From: Gammaproteobacteria bacterium | GTDB taxonomy: Bacteria; Pseudomonadota; Gammaproteobacteria; Ga0077536 | Assembly (NCBI GenBank): GCA_016874535.1 | Contig: VGUA01000016.1 | Span: forward strand, 1 to 44,744 | Length of the DNA stretch: 44,744 nt | Direction: 5' to 3' | Notes under the pieces: generated by a model | What the model was told of the DNA's origin: nothing | Seen by the model: only the letters and a program-made list of their open reading frames with translations | Database searches by the model: none | Shown here: positions 37,109-44,744 of the stretch, piece by piece | Numbering within the stretch: position 1 is the stretch's first letter | Layout: every line of letters begins with the position of its first letter | Translations under genes and position numbers: made by a program

Positions 37109-39082
37109 TCACCAATCCTGCGTTTGCTCATGTGTCTCCCCTTCTGTGGTGTTGTAGTGAGGTCGAGTGGATTCTAACGCGAAAAAAGCGGCAACGTCCG
37201 CGAGGTTGCGGGTCTGCGGCATCGGTGGCAGGGCACGCAGAAAAGTCCGGCCATAACCCTTGCTGCGCAGACGCGGATCGCACAGCACCAGCACGCCACG
37301 GTCATTGATGTCGCGAATGAGCCTTCCGGCGCCCTGCTTGAGCGTGAGGGCGGCAACGGGCAACTGGTAATCCCGGAAAGGGTCGCGGCCTTCGTGGGTC
37401 AGCCGCCGGGCGCGCGCCTTGAGCACCGGATCATCGGGTGGAGCAAAGGGCAGTTTGTCGATGATGACGCAAGACAGCGCCTCCCCGCGCACATCCACCC
37501 CCTCCCAGAACGTGGCGGTGCCGATGAGCACCGCATTGCCGAGGCGGCGGAACTCGCTCAACAGGGTGGCGCGAGAGGCCTCGCCCTGCACGAGCACAGG
37601 GTAAGGCAGGCGGGCCCGCAGCGGCGCGGCGTAATACTCGAGTGCGCGATGACTGGTGCAGAGCAGGAAGGCGCGTCCGCGACTCAACGTGATCACTTCC
37701 AGCGCCTGCTCGACGACGGCAGGGAGGAAGCCCGCGTCGCCCGGATTCACGGCAATCGGTGGCAGGTAACACAAGGTCTGGCGCGCGAAGTCGAAAGGAC
37801 TGTCCCAGCTGGCGGCCAGTGCCTCTTCCAGTCCCAGCTCCCGTCTGAAATGACTGAAGTCGCCGTCCACGGCGAGGGTCGCCGAACAGAACACCCAGGT
37901 CGCAGCCGATTGGGCAAGACGCGCGCCGAACTGCTCTGCCACCGTGAGCGGCGTGGCATGCAGGCCGAAGCCGCGTGGCAAAGCTTCCAGCCAGCGCACC
38001 CAGTCGTCGTTGTCACGATCTCCAAATTCCGCGAGACGCGCGCGAATCTCCTCGCAGCGCAGGGCACAGGTTTCCAGCTCCGGGCCACGTTCGGAGGCCT
38101 CTGCCAGCTGTACGCCCAAGGCCTTGAGCGCCTCCGTCAGACTCGACAGGGTCTCGGCCACCAGAGGTTCATCCCGCAGAGGGTCGAATTCGCGTCGCCC
38201 CGGATAGTGCGCAAGGATGGCGGTCAAGGCCTGCAGTTGCCTGTCGAGCGCGCGGGCCGACTCCACCAAGGCCGGCATGTCGGCTGCCTCTTTCTGCTGG
38301 GCAGCCACGCAATCCCGCACCAGATCCCGGATGCGCCGGCCGGACACCGAATGGCCAAAGGCCTGGGCCGCCAGCTCGGGCAGCTGATGCGCCTCATCGG
38401 CGATGATCACCCGCACCGTTGGCAGCAGCTCGCCGAAGCCTTCCTCGCGCAAGGCCATGTCTGCGAACAACAGATGATGGTTGACCACCACGATGTCTGC
38501 GGCGGCCGCTTTGCGTCGCGCGCGGACCACGAAGCAGTCATCGAAGTATGTGCAGCCCTGGCCCAGGCAGTTGTCCACGGTGGACGTCACTTGCGGCCAG
38601 ATGGCTGCCTCCTCCGGGATGCCGGTGACTTCCGCAATGTCGCCCTGCCCGGTGCGGGCGGCCCAGGTCTCGATGCGTGCCAATCGACGCTGATCTTCGG
38701 CCAGCAGACCCGGCTGTCCGCGAGCCAGCGCGAGACGGTGCAGGCAGAGATAGTTCGCACGCCCTTTCAGAAGGGCCCGCTCGGGATTCACGCCCAGTGC
38801 CCGACACACTCTCGGCAGGTCATCTTCGAAGAGCTGGTCCTGCAAGGTACGCGTGGCGGTGCTGACCAGGGTCCGCTGCCCGGAGAGCAGTGCCGGCACC
38901 AGGTAGGCGAAAGTCTTGCCGGTGCCCGTACCCGCCTCGACCAGGAGGTGCATGCGGGTGGCGATGGCATCCGCCACGACGTCCGCCATGGCCTGCTGGG
39001 CGGCCCGCGGTGCGAAGCCCGGATCGAGCTCGGCGAAAGGGCCTTCCGCGCCGAGCAAGCTACTCGCGGCCGACTTAGTCAT
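37109..39082 (-). CDS. DinG/YoaA-type ATP-dependent helicase with Fe-S cysteines
   Basis: An XPD-like superfamily 2 DNA helicase of 657 residues from ATG 39082, which overlaps the epmA stop by eight bases. Walker A GTGTGKT (51-57), four cysteines suited to a 4Fe-4S cluster (C113, C172, C177, C183), DEAH (229-232), and the later motif VI region (LKQGAGRLIRDINDRGVLVLCD) are complete. YoaA in E. coli has this architecture and helps replication and repair; the symbol is left blank because DinG and YoaA cannot be told apart by eye here. Confidence 0.9.
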   Translation of the reverse strand: MTKSAASSLLGAEGPFAELDPGFAPRAAQQAMADVVADAIATRMHLLVEAGTGTGKTFAYLVPALLSGQRTLVSTATRTLQDQLFEDDLPRVCRALGVNPERALLKGRANYLCLHRLALARGQPGLLAEDQRRLARIETWAARTGQGDIAEVTGIPEEAAIWPQVTSTVDNCLGQGCTYFDDCFVVRARRKAAAADIVVVNHHLLFADMALREEGFGELLPTVRVIIADEAHQLPELAAQAFGHSVSGRRIRDLVRDCVAAQQKEAADMPALVESARALDRQLQALTAILAHYPGRREFDPLRDEPLVAETLSSLTEALKALGVQLAEASERGPELETCALRCEEIRARLAEFGDRDNDDWVRWLEALPRGFGLHATPLTVAEQFGARLAQSAATWVFCSATLAVDGDFSHFRRELGLEEALAASWDSPFDFARQTLCYLPPIAVNPGDAGFLPAVVEQALEVITLSRGRAFLLCTSHRALEYYAAPLRARLPYPVLVQGEASRATLLSEFRRLGNAVLIGTATFWEGVDVRGEALSCVIIDKLPFAPPDDPVLKARARRLTHEGRDPFRDYQLPVAALTLKQGAGRLIRDINDRGVLVLCDPRLRSKGYGRTFLRALPPMPQTRNLADVAAFFALESTRPHYNTTEGETHEQTQDW

Positions 39083-40067
39083 GCGAGCCCGCCCTATCAG
39101 AGGCCCCGTCTTCAAAAGCCCCGTCATCAAAGGCGATGACCTGGTGGATGTCATCCACCCCAAGCAGCACCATCAACAGACGCTCCACACCCAGTGCGAC
39201 GCCGGCGCAGGACGGCAGGCCGGCGTCCAGGGCGGCAAGAAAGTGCTCGTCGAGCGGCACCTCCGGCAGTCCCGCCACCCTGCGTCGCGCATTCTCGGCG
39301 AGCTGTCGGGCACGCTGCTCGCCGGCATCCGTCACTTCATGGAAGCCATTGGCGAGTTCGGTCTCGCCGACCACCAGCTCGAAACGCTCAGCCAACCAGG
39401 GCGCGGAAGGATTCGCGCGGGCATAGGCCGCCTGCTCGCGCGGAAAGTCATGGATGAAGAAGGCCCGGTCCACGGGCAGACGCGGCAGCAGCGCACAGCC
39501 ATAGACCCAGTCGAGCAAGAGTGTTCGGTCTGGCAGGGATTCGGGAAACCTTGCGCCCTGCCCGCGCGCAAATTCGGCAACGCTGGCCGTATCCGCCACC
39601 GCCGGGTCGAATCCGAGATGCTGTAGGCAGAGTGCCGACCAGGTCTGTCGCTCAACTGCCAGCGGAAAACCTACCGCGCTCAGCAGGGCAGCGATGTCAT
39701 CCATCAGGCCATGGTGGTCCAGGTCGACCCGATACCATTCCAGCAAAGTGAATTCGGATTGGTGGCGACGGCTCTGCTCTTCCTGCCTGAAGGCATGGCA
39801 GATCTGGAAGATGTCGCCACTGCCCGCCGCCAACAGCCGCTTCATGGCGAATTCAGGGGAAGTCTGCAGCCACCAGTGACGGCCATCTGCCGCGCGCAGG
39901 GTGAAACTGGCGAGTGCGGGATCCGTGCTGCCGGCGAGCGACAGCAGCGGGGTCTCCACTTCGAGCGCTCCCGTGCGCGCGAAGTGGGCGCGGATCTCCG
40001 CCAGCAGGCGGGCCCGGCGCCGCAGATGGGCCCACGGAGCGAGAGGTCGCCAGCGCAGCGGGTTCAA
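39075..40067 (-). CDS. epmA: EF-P beta-lysine ligase EpmA (PoxA/GenX)
   Basis: A class II lysyl-tRNA-synthetase-like enzyme without an anticodon domain that attaches (R)-beta-lysine to EF-P. The 330 residues include motif 1 (HFARTGALEVETPLLS), motif 2 (FQICHAFRQEEQSRRHQSEF, LLEWY) and motif 3 (AGVALGVERLLMVLLG). The start is TTG 40067 with GGAG 11 bases upstream. efp lies just upstream and epmB is divergent, so its partners are adjacent. The coding region overlaps the helicase start. Confidence 0.95.
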   Translation of the reverse strand: MNPLRWRPLAPWAHLRRRARLLAEIRAHFARTGALEVETPLLSLAGSTDPALASFTLRAADGRHWWLQTSPEFAMKRLLAAGSGDIFQICHAFRQEEQSRRHQSEFTLLEWYRVDLDHHGLMDDIAALLSAVGFPLAVERQTWSALCLQHLGFDPAVADTASVAEFARGQGARFPESLPDRTLLLDWVYGCALLPRLPVDRAFFIHDFPREQAAYARANPSAPWLAERFELVVGETELANGFHEVTDAGEQRARQLAENARRRVAGLPEVPLDEHFLAALDAGLPSCAGVALGVERLLMVLLGVDDIHQVIAFDDGAFEDGASDRAGSHD

Positions 40068-40083
40068 GAGCGGGTTTTCTCCG

Positions 40084-40121
40084 GAGGCCGGATCCAGTAA
40101 AAAATCCCTACTCCGGGCCTC
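40084..40121 (-). promoter_or_regulatory. Alternative stem-loops before epmA ribosome binding site
   Basis: In the 56-base efp-epmA gap, two 6-bp stems share bases and exclude each other: one pairs 40116-40121 with 40084-40089, the other pairs 40111-40116 with 40081-40086. The GGAG ahead of epmA's TTG start (40082-40079 on the minus strand) overlaps the second stem. A run of six T lies in the loop. This could tune epmA against efp. Confidence 0.35.
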
Positions 40122-40123
40122 AC

Positions 40124-40696
40124 TTACTCCTCCTTGGCGCGCGAGACGTACTCCCCGGTGCGGGTATCAATCTTGAGCAGGGAGCCTTCTTCGATGAAGA
40201 GCGGCACCTTGACCACTGCACCGGTTTCCATGGTGGCGGGCTTCGTCCCCCCGGTCGCCGTATCACCGCGGATACCCGGGTCGGTCTGGGTGATTTTGAG
40301 AATGACGAAGTTGGGCGGCGTGACGCCAATCGGCTGGCCGTCCCACAGCATGACGCTGCACATTTCCTGGCCCTTGAGCCACTGCCCGGCGTCGCCGACG
40401 ATGGAGTTGCCGGCCTGAATCTGCTCGAAGGATTCGGGATTCATGAAGTGCCAAGCTTCACCATCGTTGTAGAGGAACTGCATCTCCACTTCCACGATGT
40501 CGGCTGCCTCGACCGAGTCACCGGATTTGAAGGTCCGCTCCACCACCCGCCCGGAGCGCAGGTTGCGCAGCTTGACGCGATTGAAGGCCTGGCCCTTGCC
40601 CGGCTTGACCATCTCGTTCTCGACGATGCTGCAGGGATCGCCATCGAGCATGAGCTTGAGGCCGGGTTTGAATTGGTTGGTGCTGTAAGACGCCAT
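40124..40696 (-). CDS. efp: Translation elongation factor P
   Basis: EF-P relieves ribosomes stalled on polyproline. It has 190 residues from ATG 40696 ([20 protein letters not shown]). Lys34 in the KPGKGQAF loop is the residue modified by EpmA and EpmB in E. coli. The C-terminal [10 protein letters not shown] is normal. The open frame continues upstream into the epmB region, but homology starts at MASYS. The ribosome binding site is weak. epmA follows on the same strand. Confidence 0.96.
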   Translation of the reverse strand: MASYSTNQFKPGLKLMLDGDPCSIVENEMVKPGKGQAFNRVKLRNLRSGRVVERTFKSGDSVEAADIVEVEMQFLYNDGEAWHFMNPESFEQIQAGNSIVGDAGQWLKGQEMCSVMLWDGQPIGVTPPNFVILKITQTDPGIRGDTATGGTKPATMETGAVVKVPLFIEEGSLLKIDTRTGEYVSRAKEE

Positions 40697-40729
40697 TAGA
40701 ATGGAACTCGTGTCAGTCAAAGGCCCAGC

Positions 40730-41734
40730 ATGGTAGCGCGATCCCCTTCCCTTGCAGAGCCCGAGGACTGGGTCACGGCACTGCGCGAGTCCTATACCTG
40801 TCCGGAGCAGCTGCTGGCCGACCTGGGGGTGGACCCGGCCGCCGCGGGGCTCGCTGCGGAGGCGGGACAACGTTTCGGCTTCCGGGTGCCGCGGTCGTTC
40901 GTCGCCCGCATGATTCCGGGTGACCCCGACGATCCCCTGTTGCGCCAGGTGCTGCCACGCGTGGAGGAACTGCTGGAGGCAGCGGATTTCGTCGCCGATC
41001 CGGTGGGAGATCTTCTCGCTCAGCGGTCTCCGGCCCTGTTGCACAAGTACCAGGGGCGCTGTCTGCTGATGCTCACCGGGGGCTGTGCCATCAACTGTCG
41101 CTACTGCTTCAGGCGCGAGTTTCCTTATGGCGACGCCGTGGGCACCGCCCGCCTCGATGCTGCTCTGGCCCTGGTGCAGGCAGACCTCAGCCTCACTGAA
41201 ATCATCCTGAGCGGCGGAGATCCGTTACTGTGGGACGATACTCGGCTGGATGCACTCATCGAGCGCCTGGAAGGCATCCCCCAGCTGACCCGCCTGCGCC
41301 TCCATACCCGGCTGCCCGTGGTCCTGCCATCGCGCGTGACCGCCGCACTGTGCGAACGGCTTGCCCGGAGTCGACTGGCCTGCGTGGTGGTGCTGCATGC
41401 CAACCATCCGCAGGAACTCGATGCTGCTGTGGCCGAGGCCTGCGCGCGCCTGCGTGAGCAGGGCGTCACCTTGCTCAACCAGGCGGTGCTCCTGCGCGGA
41501 GTCAATGACGATGCCGATGCCCTGGTGGGCCTTTCGGAGCGGCTCTTTGCCATGGGGGTGTTGCCCTACTACCTGCACTTTCTGGATCGTGTGCGCGGGG
41601 CGAGTCACTTCGAGGTCCCCGAGGCGCGTGCGCTCGCTCTTTACCAAGAGCTGCATGCGCGCCTGCCCGGCTATCTGCTGCCGCGGCTGGCCAGAGAGGA
41701 GGCCGGAGCACCCGGCAAGACGCTGCTCACCTGA
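40730..41734 (+). CDS. epmB: L-lysine 2,3-aminomutase EpmB
   Basis: A radical SAM/PLP enzyme that turns lysine into (R)-beta-lysine for EF-P modification. The 334 residues carry the radical SAM triad CAINCRYC (C119, C123, C126), then [11 protein letters not shown] and [15 protein letters not shown]. The length fits EpmB rather than the longer catabolic KamA. AAAGG six bases before the ATG supports the start. It is divergent from efp with a 33-base gap. Confidence 0.95.
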   Translation: MVARSPSLAEPEDWVTALRESYTCPEQLLADLGVDPAAAGLAAEAGQRFGFRVPRSFVARMIPGDPDDPLLRQVLPRVEELLEAADFVADPVGDLLAQRSPALLHKYQGRCLLMLTGGCAINCRYCFRREFPYGDAVGTARLDAALALVQADLSLTEIILSGGDPLLWDDTRLDALIERLEGIPQLTRLRLHTRLPVVLPSRVTAALCERLARSRLACVVVLHANHPQELDAAVAEACARLREQGVTLLNQAVLLRGVNDDADALVGLSERLFAMGVLPYYLHFLDRVRGASHFEVPEARALALYQELHARLPGYLLPRLAREEAGAPGKTLLT

Positions 41735-41774
41735 GTGACAGACTCAGCGGGCTGCCCCCGGGCGGAACTGCCGC

Positions 41775-41780
41775 TACAAT
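41775..41780 (+). promoter_or_regulatory. Possible -10 element upstream of the GlcG/HbpS-like gene
   Basis: TACAAT lies about 90 bases before the start codon, after the epmB stop. No clear -35 is seen, so this is a weak call. Confidence 0.25.
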
Positions 41781-41868
41781 GCTGCGGTCGCAAACGGGCT
41801 GGCGGGATAACGGCCACCTTCGGCCTGTCCCCAGCCACAACAGGGCATTCCGCCCCTTAGGAGAAACC

Positions 41869-42378
41869 ATGATCAAGATTCGTCTTTCCGTGCTCGCCGC
41901 GGCCTGCCTGCTCTCGACCAGCGTGATGGCCCAGACCCCGGCCCCGGCCGCCGCTCCCGCGGCTCCCCTGCCCTATGGCACCGGCCTGACCCTGGCTGAA
42001 GCCCATACCTGTGCCGAAGCCGTGCGGGTGGAAGCGGCGCGCAACAGCTGGCTGATGGTGGTGAGCGTGGTGGACAGCGGGGGGCACGAAGTGCTGACCG
42101 AGCGCATGGACAACACACAGTTCGGCTCCGTGGCTCCGGCCGTCGAGAAGGCCCGTGCTGCCGCTGCCTGGCGCAGGCCTACCAAAGTGTTCGAAGAAAT
42201 GATCGCAGCCGGTGGTACCTCACTGCGCGTGCTCGACATTCCTGGAGTCATTGCGATCGACGGCGGCCTGCCCATCGTGCGCAAGGGCCACATCATCGGG
42301 GGTGTGGGCACCTCAGGTGGAACTTCGGCCCAGGACGGCGTGGCCGCTGCAGCGTGCCTGAAGGCGCTGGAGAAGTAA
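41869..42378 (+). CDS. Secreted GlcG/HbpS-family haem-binding-like protein
   Basis: A 169-residue protein with AGGAG before ATG 41869. A signal peptide (MIKIRLSVLAAACLLSTSVMA) is followed by a short Ala/Pro linker and one GlcG/HbpS domain (GLTLAEAHTCAEAV, VVSVVDSGGHEVLTERMD, IPGVIAIDGGLPIV, IGGVGTSGGTSAQDG). The family includes haem-degrading or haem-sensing proteins, but many members have no known ligand. It is 24 bases upstream of the monooxygenase gene and may be cotranscribed with it. Confidence 0.85.
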   Translation: MIKIRLSVLAAACLLSTSVMAQTPAPAAAPAAPLPYGTGLTLAEAHTCAEAVRVEAARNSWLMVVSVVDSGGHEVLTERMDNTQFGSVAPAVEKARAAAAWRRPTKVFEEMIAAGGTSLRVLDIPGVIAIDGGLPIVRKGHIIGGVGTSGGTSAQDGVAAAACLKALEK

Positions 42379-42402
42379 TCGGAACTGAATGAGGAAAAGG
42401 GC

Positions 42403-44022
42403 ATGACTGTAGACATCAAGACTGCACAGGGCACCACCGACTACAACGCCATCGTGGTGGGCGCCGGTTTCGCCGGCCTCTACATGCTGCACCGCCTGCG
42501 CAGCTCGGGCCTCAAGGTGCGGGTTCTGGAAGCCGGCAATGGCGCCGGCGGCACCTGGTTCTGGAACCGTTACCCGGGCGCCCGCTGCGACATCGAGAGC
42601 ACGCAGTATTCCTATCAGTTCTCATCCGAACTGGAACAGGAGTGGAACTGGAGTGAGCGCTACGCGGCGCAGCCGGAGATTCTCAAATACGTCGAGCATG
42701 TCATCGAGCGCTTCAATCTGCGGGACGACATCCAGTTCAATACGCGGGTGGAATCCGCCGTTTTCGACGAAGCCTCGGCCCGCTGGGTGGTGACTCCCAC
42801 TGAAGGCAAGGCGCTCACCGCTCAGTTCTGCATCATGGCGACCGGCTGTCTGTCATCCACCAATCTGCCGCATTTCGAGGGGCTGGAGAGCTTCAAGGGC
42901 GCGACTTACCACACCGGTCAGTGGCCGCAGCAAGGCGTGGATTTCACTGGACTGCGCGTGGCTGTCATCGGGACCGGCTCCTCCGCCGTGCAGTCAATTC
43001 CGATCATCGCCGAGGAGTGCAAGCAGCTGACGGTGTTCCAGCGCACGCCCAACTACTCAATCCCGGCGTACAACGCGCCGCTCACGGACGAAGAGCGCGA
43101 CCGCATCAAGGCCAACTATCCGGCCATCCGCGAGTTCGGCAAGCGCCAATTCCTGGCCTATGACCTGCAGATGAATGAAAAGCTGGCCGCGGATGCAACG
43201 CCGGAGGAAATCCGGGCGGAGTGCGAGAAGCGCTGGCGGCTCGGCGGGCTCTACTTCTATGGCGCGTTCGCGGATCTGCTGCTGGATGAACAGGTCAACC
43301 AGACCATCGCGGATTTCGTGCGCGACAAGATCAAGGAGAAAGTGAAGGATCCGGTGGTGGCCGACCTGCTCACGCCGAAGTCCATCTTCGGCTGCAAGCG
43401 GATCTGCGCCGACACCAACTACTTCGAGACCTTCAACCGCGACAACGTGCTGCTGGTGGACGTGAGCAAGGAGCCCATTGCGGAAATCACGCCCACCGGT
43501 GTTCGGGTCGGTGACAGGGTCTACGAGGTGGACGCCATCGTGTTTGCGACAGGCTTCGACGCCATGACCGGCGCACTCAACCGCATCGACATCCGGGGGC
43601 GCGGCGATTTGGCCCTGCGCGAGAAGTGGGCGGCGGGTCCGCGAACCTATCTGGGGCTGACGACTGCGGGTTTTCCCAACCTGTTCACCATCAGCGGCCC
43701 GGGCAGTCCGTCCGTGCTGACCTGCATGATCACCTCGATAGAGCAGCATGTGGAGTTCATCGGCGACACCATCGATCACCTGCGGGCGAAGCAGCTGCGC
43801 CTTATCGAGGCGACCGAAGACGCCGAGGAGGCCTGGGTGACCCATGTGAACGAAGTCGCGGCAGGTACCCTGCTCAACTCCTGCAACTCGTGGTATCTGG
43901 GAGCCAACATCCCGGGCAAGCGTCGGGTCTTCATGCCCTACGTCGGCTTCCCGCCCTATGTGGAGAAGTGCAACGAGGTGGTCGCGAACGATTACGAGGG
44001 TTTCCGTCTCGGGGCAGCTTGA
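42403..44022 (+). CDS. Flavin-dependent Baeyer-Villiger monooxygenase
   Basis: A 539-residue type I Baeyer-Villiger monooxygenase (cyclohexanone/steroid monooxygenase group). FAD loop GAGFAG (20-25), the fingerprint FKGATYHTGQWP (164-175, FxGxxxHxxxWP), NADPH loop GTGSSA (190-195), and the active-site region CKRICADTNYFETFNRDNV are all present. Such enzymes insert oxygen beside a ketone to give an ester or lactone. The convergent acyl-CoA synthetase could belong to the same pathway. The substrate cannot be read from the sequence. Confidence 0.92.
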   Translation: MTVDIKTAQGTTDYNAIVVGAGFAGLYMLHRLRSSGLKVRVLEAGNGAGGTWFWNRYPGARCDIESTQYSYQFSSELEQEWNWSERYAAQPEILKYVEHVIERFNLRDDIQFNTRVESAVFDEASARWVVTPTEGKALTAQFCIMATGCLSSTNLPHFEGLESFKGATYHTGQWPQQGVDFTGLRVAVIGTGSSAVQSIPIIAEECKQLTVFQRTPNYSIPAYNAPLTDEERDRIKANYPAIREFGKRQFLAYDLQMNEKLAADATPEEIRAECEKRWRLGGLYFYGAFADLLLDEQVNQTIADFVRDKIKEKVKDPVVADLLTPKSIFGCKRICADTNYFETFNRDNVLLVDVSKEPIAEITPTGVRVGDRVYEVDAIVFATGFDAMTGALNRIDIRGRGDLALREKWAAGPRTYLGLTTAGFPNLFTISGPGSPSVLTCMITSIEQHVEFIGDTIDHLRAKQLRLIEATEDAEEAWVTHVNEVAAGTLLNSCNSWYLGANIPGKRRVFMPYVGFPPYVEKCNEVVANDYEGFRLGAA

Positions 44023-44045
44023 GCTCGCTCCCTTCCATCACGTAC

Positions 44046-44080
44046 TGCCGGCTTTCGGGAGAACTCCCCGCAAGCCGGCA
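44046..44080. terminator. Long stem-loop between convergent genes
   Basis: TGCCGGCTT and AAGCCGGCA form a perfect 9-bp outer stem, continued by an inner CGGGAG/CTCCC pairing, in the 76-base gap between the monooxygenase and the acyl-CoA synthetase gene. It suits a terminator for both strands, although no T-run is present. Confidence 0.65.
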
Positions 44081-44098
44081 CGGTCTCGGGCTTGTGGC

Positions 44099-44744
44099 TC
44101 ACACAATGCGGGTCTTCCGCTCCCCCCAATAGCGATCGCGCAGCACCCGCTTGTACAGCTTGCCGGTCGGCAGACGCGGCAGCTCCGCTTCGAAATCCAC
44201 CGAACGCGGACACTTCTGGCGCGCCAGATGCTCGTGGCAGAAGGCGATCAGTTCCTCGGCGAGCGCCTGACCCGCAGTGATCCCGGGCATGACCTGTACG
44301 ACGGCCTTCACCTCTTCCCCCAGATCCTCGTTCGGCACACCGAAGACCGCGGCATCCGCCACCTTGGGGTGGGTGATCAGCAGGTTTTCGCATTCCTGCG
44401 GATAGATGTTCACGCCACCGGAGATGATCATGTAAGTCTTGCGGTCGGTCAGGTACAGGAAACCGTCGGCGTCCACATACCCGACATCGCCCACCGTGCT
44501 CATGCTGCCATCGGACGAGCGCGCCTCGCGGGTCTTGGCTTCATCGTTGTAGTACTCGAAGGGTGTGGCCGTCTTGAACCACACGGTGCCGGCCGTGCCA
44601 ACCGGGCATGGCAGCCCCTCTTCGTCGAGGATGTGCAGCTCGCCCAGCAGCACGCGCCCGACCGTACCGGGATGTGCCAGCCACTCCTCCGGTGTGCAGG
44701 CAGTGAAACCGAGGCCCTCGGTGGCACCGTAATACTCGTGGATG
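44099..44744 (-). CDS. Acyl-CoA synthetase (AMP-forming), C-terminal part (runs off window)
   Basis: The final 215 residues of an adenylate-forming acyl-CoA synthetase. The adenylation core ends with YYGATEG, and the hinge is at DVGYVDADGFLYLTDRKTYMIISGG. The C-terminal domain has the catalytic Lys in LPTGKLYKRVL. The N-terminal half lies beyond 44744. Substrate is unknown; a fatty or steroid-derived acid is a guess from the adjacent monooxygenase. It converges on that gene across a long hairpin. Confidence 0.9.
   Translation of the reverse strand, partial: IHEYYGATEGLGFTACTPEEWLAHPGTVGRVLLGELHILDEEGLPCPVGTAGTVWFKTATPFEYYNDEAKTREARSSDGSMSTVGDVGYVDADGFLYLTDRKTYMIISGGVNIYPQECENLLITHPKVADAAVFGVPNEDLGEEVKAVVQVMPGITAGQALAEELIAFCHEHLARQKCPRSVDFEAELPRLPTGKLYKRVLRDRYWGERKTRIV

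Noticed and set aside
37394-39139. A 581-codon open frame on the plus strand opposite the helicase gene
   Set aside because: It mirrors the helicase codons in GC-rich DNA and its translation shows no domain, signal or low-complexity sense. The helicase has full motifs.
41731-41747. CTGAGT/ACTCAG hairpin over the epmB stop as a terminator
   Set aside because: A 6-bp stem with no T-run that includes the stop codon; too weak to call.

Overview
The window looks like chromosome from a GC-rich Gammaproteobacterium. The evidence is an EF-P with Lys34 in an enterobacterial-type loop beside epmA and epmB, an AlgA/ManC-type bifunctional enzyme, a Gsp type II secretion locus and a MoxR/DUF58/DUF4381/VWA/BatD operon. 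A Baeyer-Villiger monooxygenase beside an acyl-CoA synthetase would suit a Nevskia/Steroidobacter-like degrader, but that placement is inference. I see no tRNA, rRNA, insertion sequence, prophage or CRISPR array. No gene-free stretch is longer than about 190 bases.

Layout. Bases 1-5535 (minus) hold an envelope polysaccharide cluster: manC, wecB, a TPR lipoprotein gene broken by an in-frame stop, and the start of an outer-membrane protein gene. Bases 5768-15982 hold a type II secretion system in two converging halves, gspCDEF (plus) and gspGHIJKLM (minus), whose stop codons are one base apart. Bases 16133-23116 (plus) hold the MoxR/Bat operon, six genes that mostly overlap. A REC-PAS-GGDEF-EAL c-di-GMP protein follows (23152-25341).

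Bases 25376-34493 (minus) carry a quinone oxidoreductase, metK and ahcY (the SAM/SAH cycle), then cysS, sufE and ileS. The isoleucyl-tRNA synthetase is the long type 2 form and carries a GXHH signature in place of HXGH, the change linked to extreme mupirocin resistance. MetK resembles alphaproteobacterial enzymes. Thioredoxin reductase (34581) diverges from the quinone oxidoreductase across an imperfect 22-bp palindrome.

Bases 35589-40696 (minus) run efp, epmA, a DinG/YoaA-type helicase, a metallo-beta-lactamase-fold hydrolase with an apparent 1-nt frameshift near its start, and a dimeric dUTPase. epmB diverges from efp after 33 bases, so EF-P and two of its modification enzymes sit together. 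The right end has a secreted GlcG/HbpS-like protein, a Baeyer-Villiger monooxygenase and, convergent to it, a partial acyl-CoA synthetase.

Two genes carry clear single-site lesions (TPR lipoprotein, hydrolase), and one edge gene has no usual start codon. They may be real decay or errors in the assembly. Reads would decide. Most of the window is well-ordered core genome, and I found no wholly new multi-gene system. The strongest leads are the GXHH IleRS, the convergent secretion locus, and the possible regulatory structures near trxB, metK and epmA.
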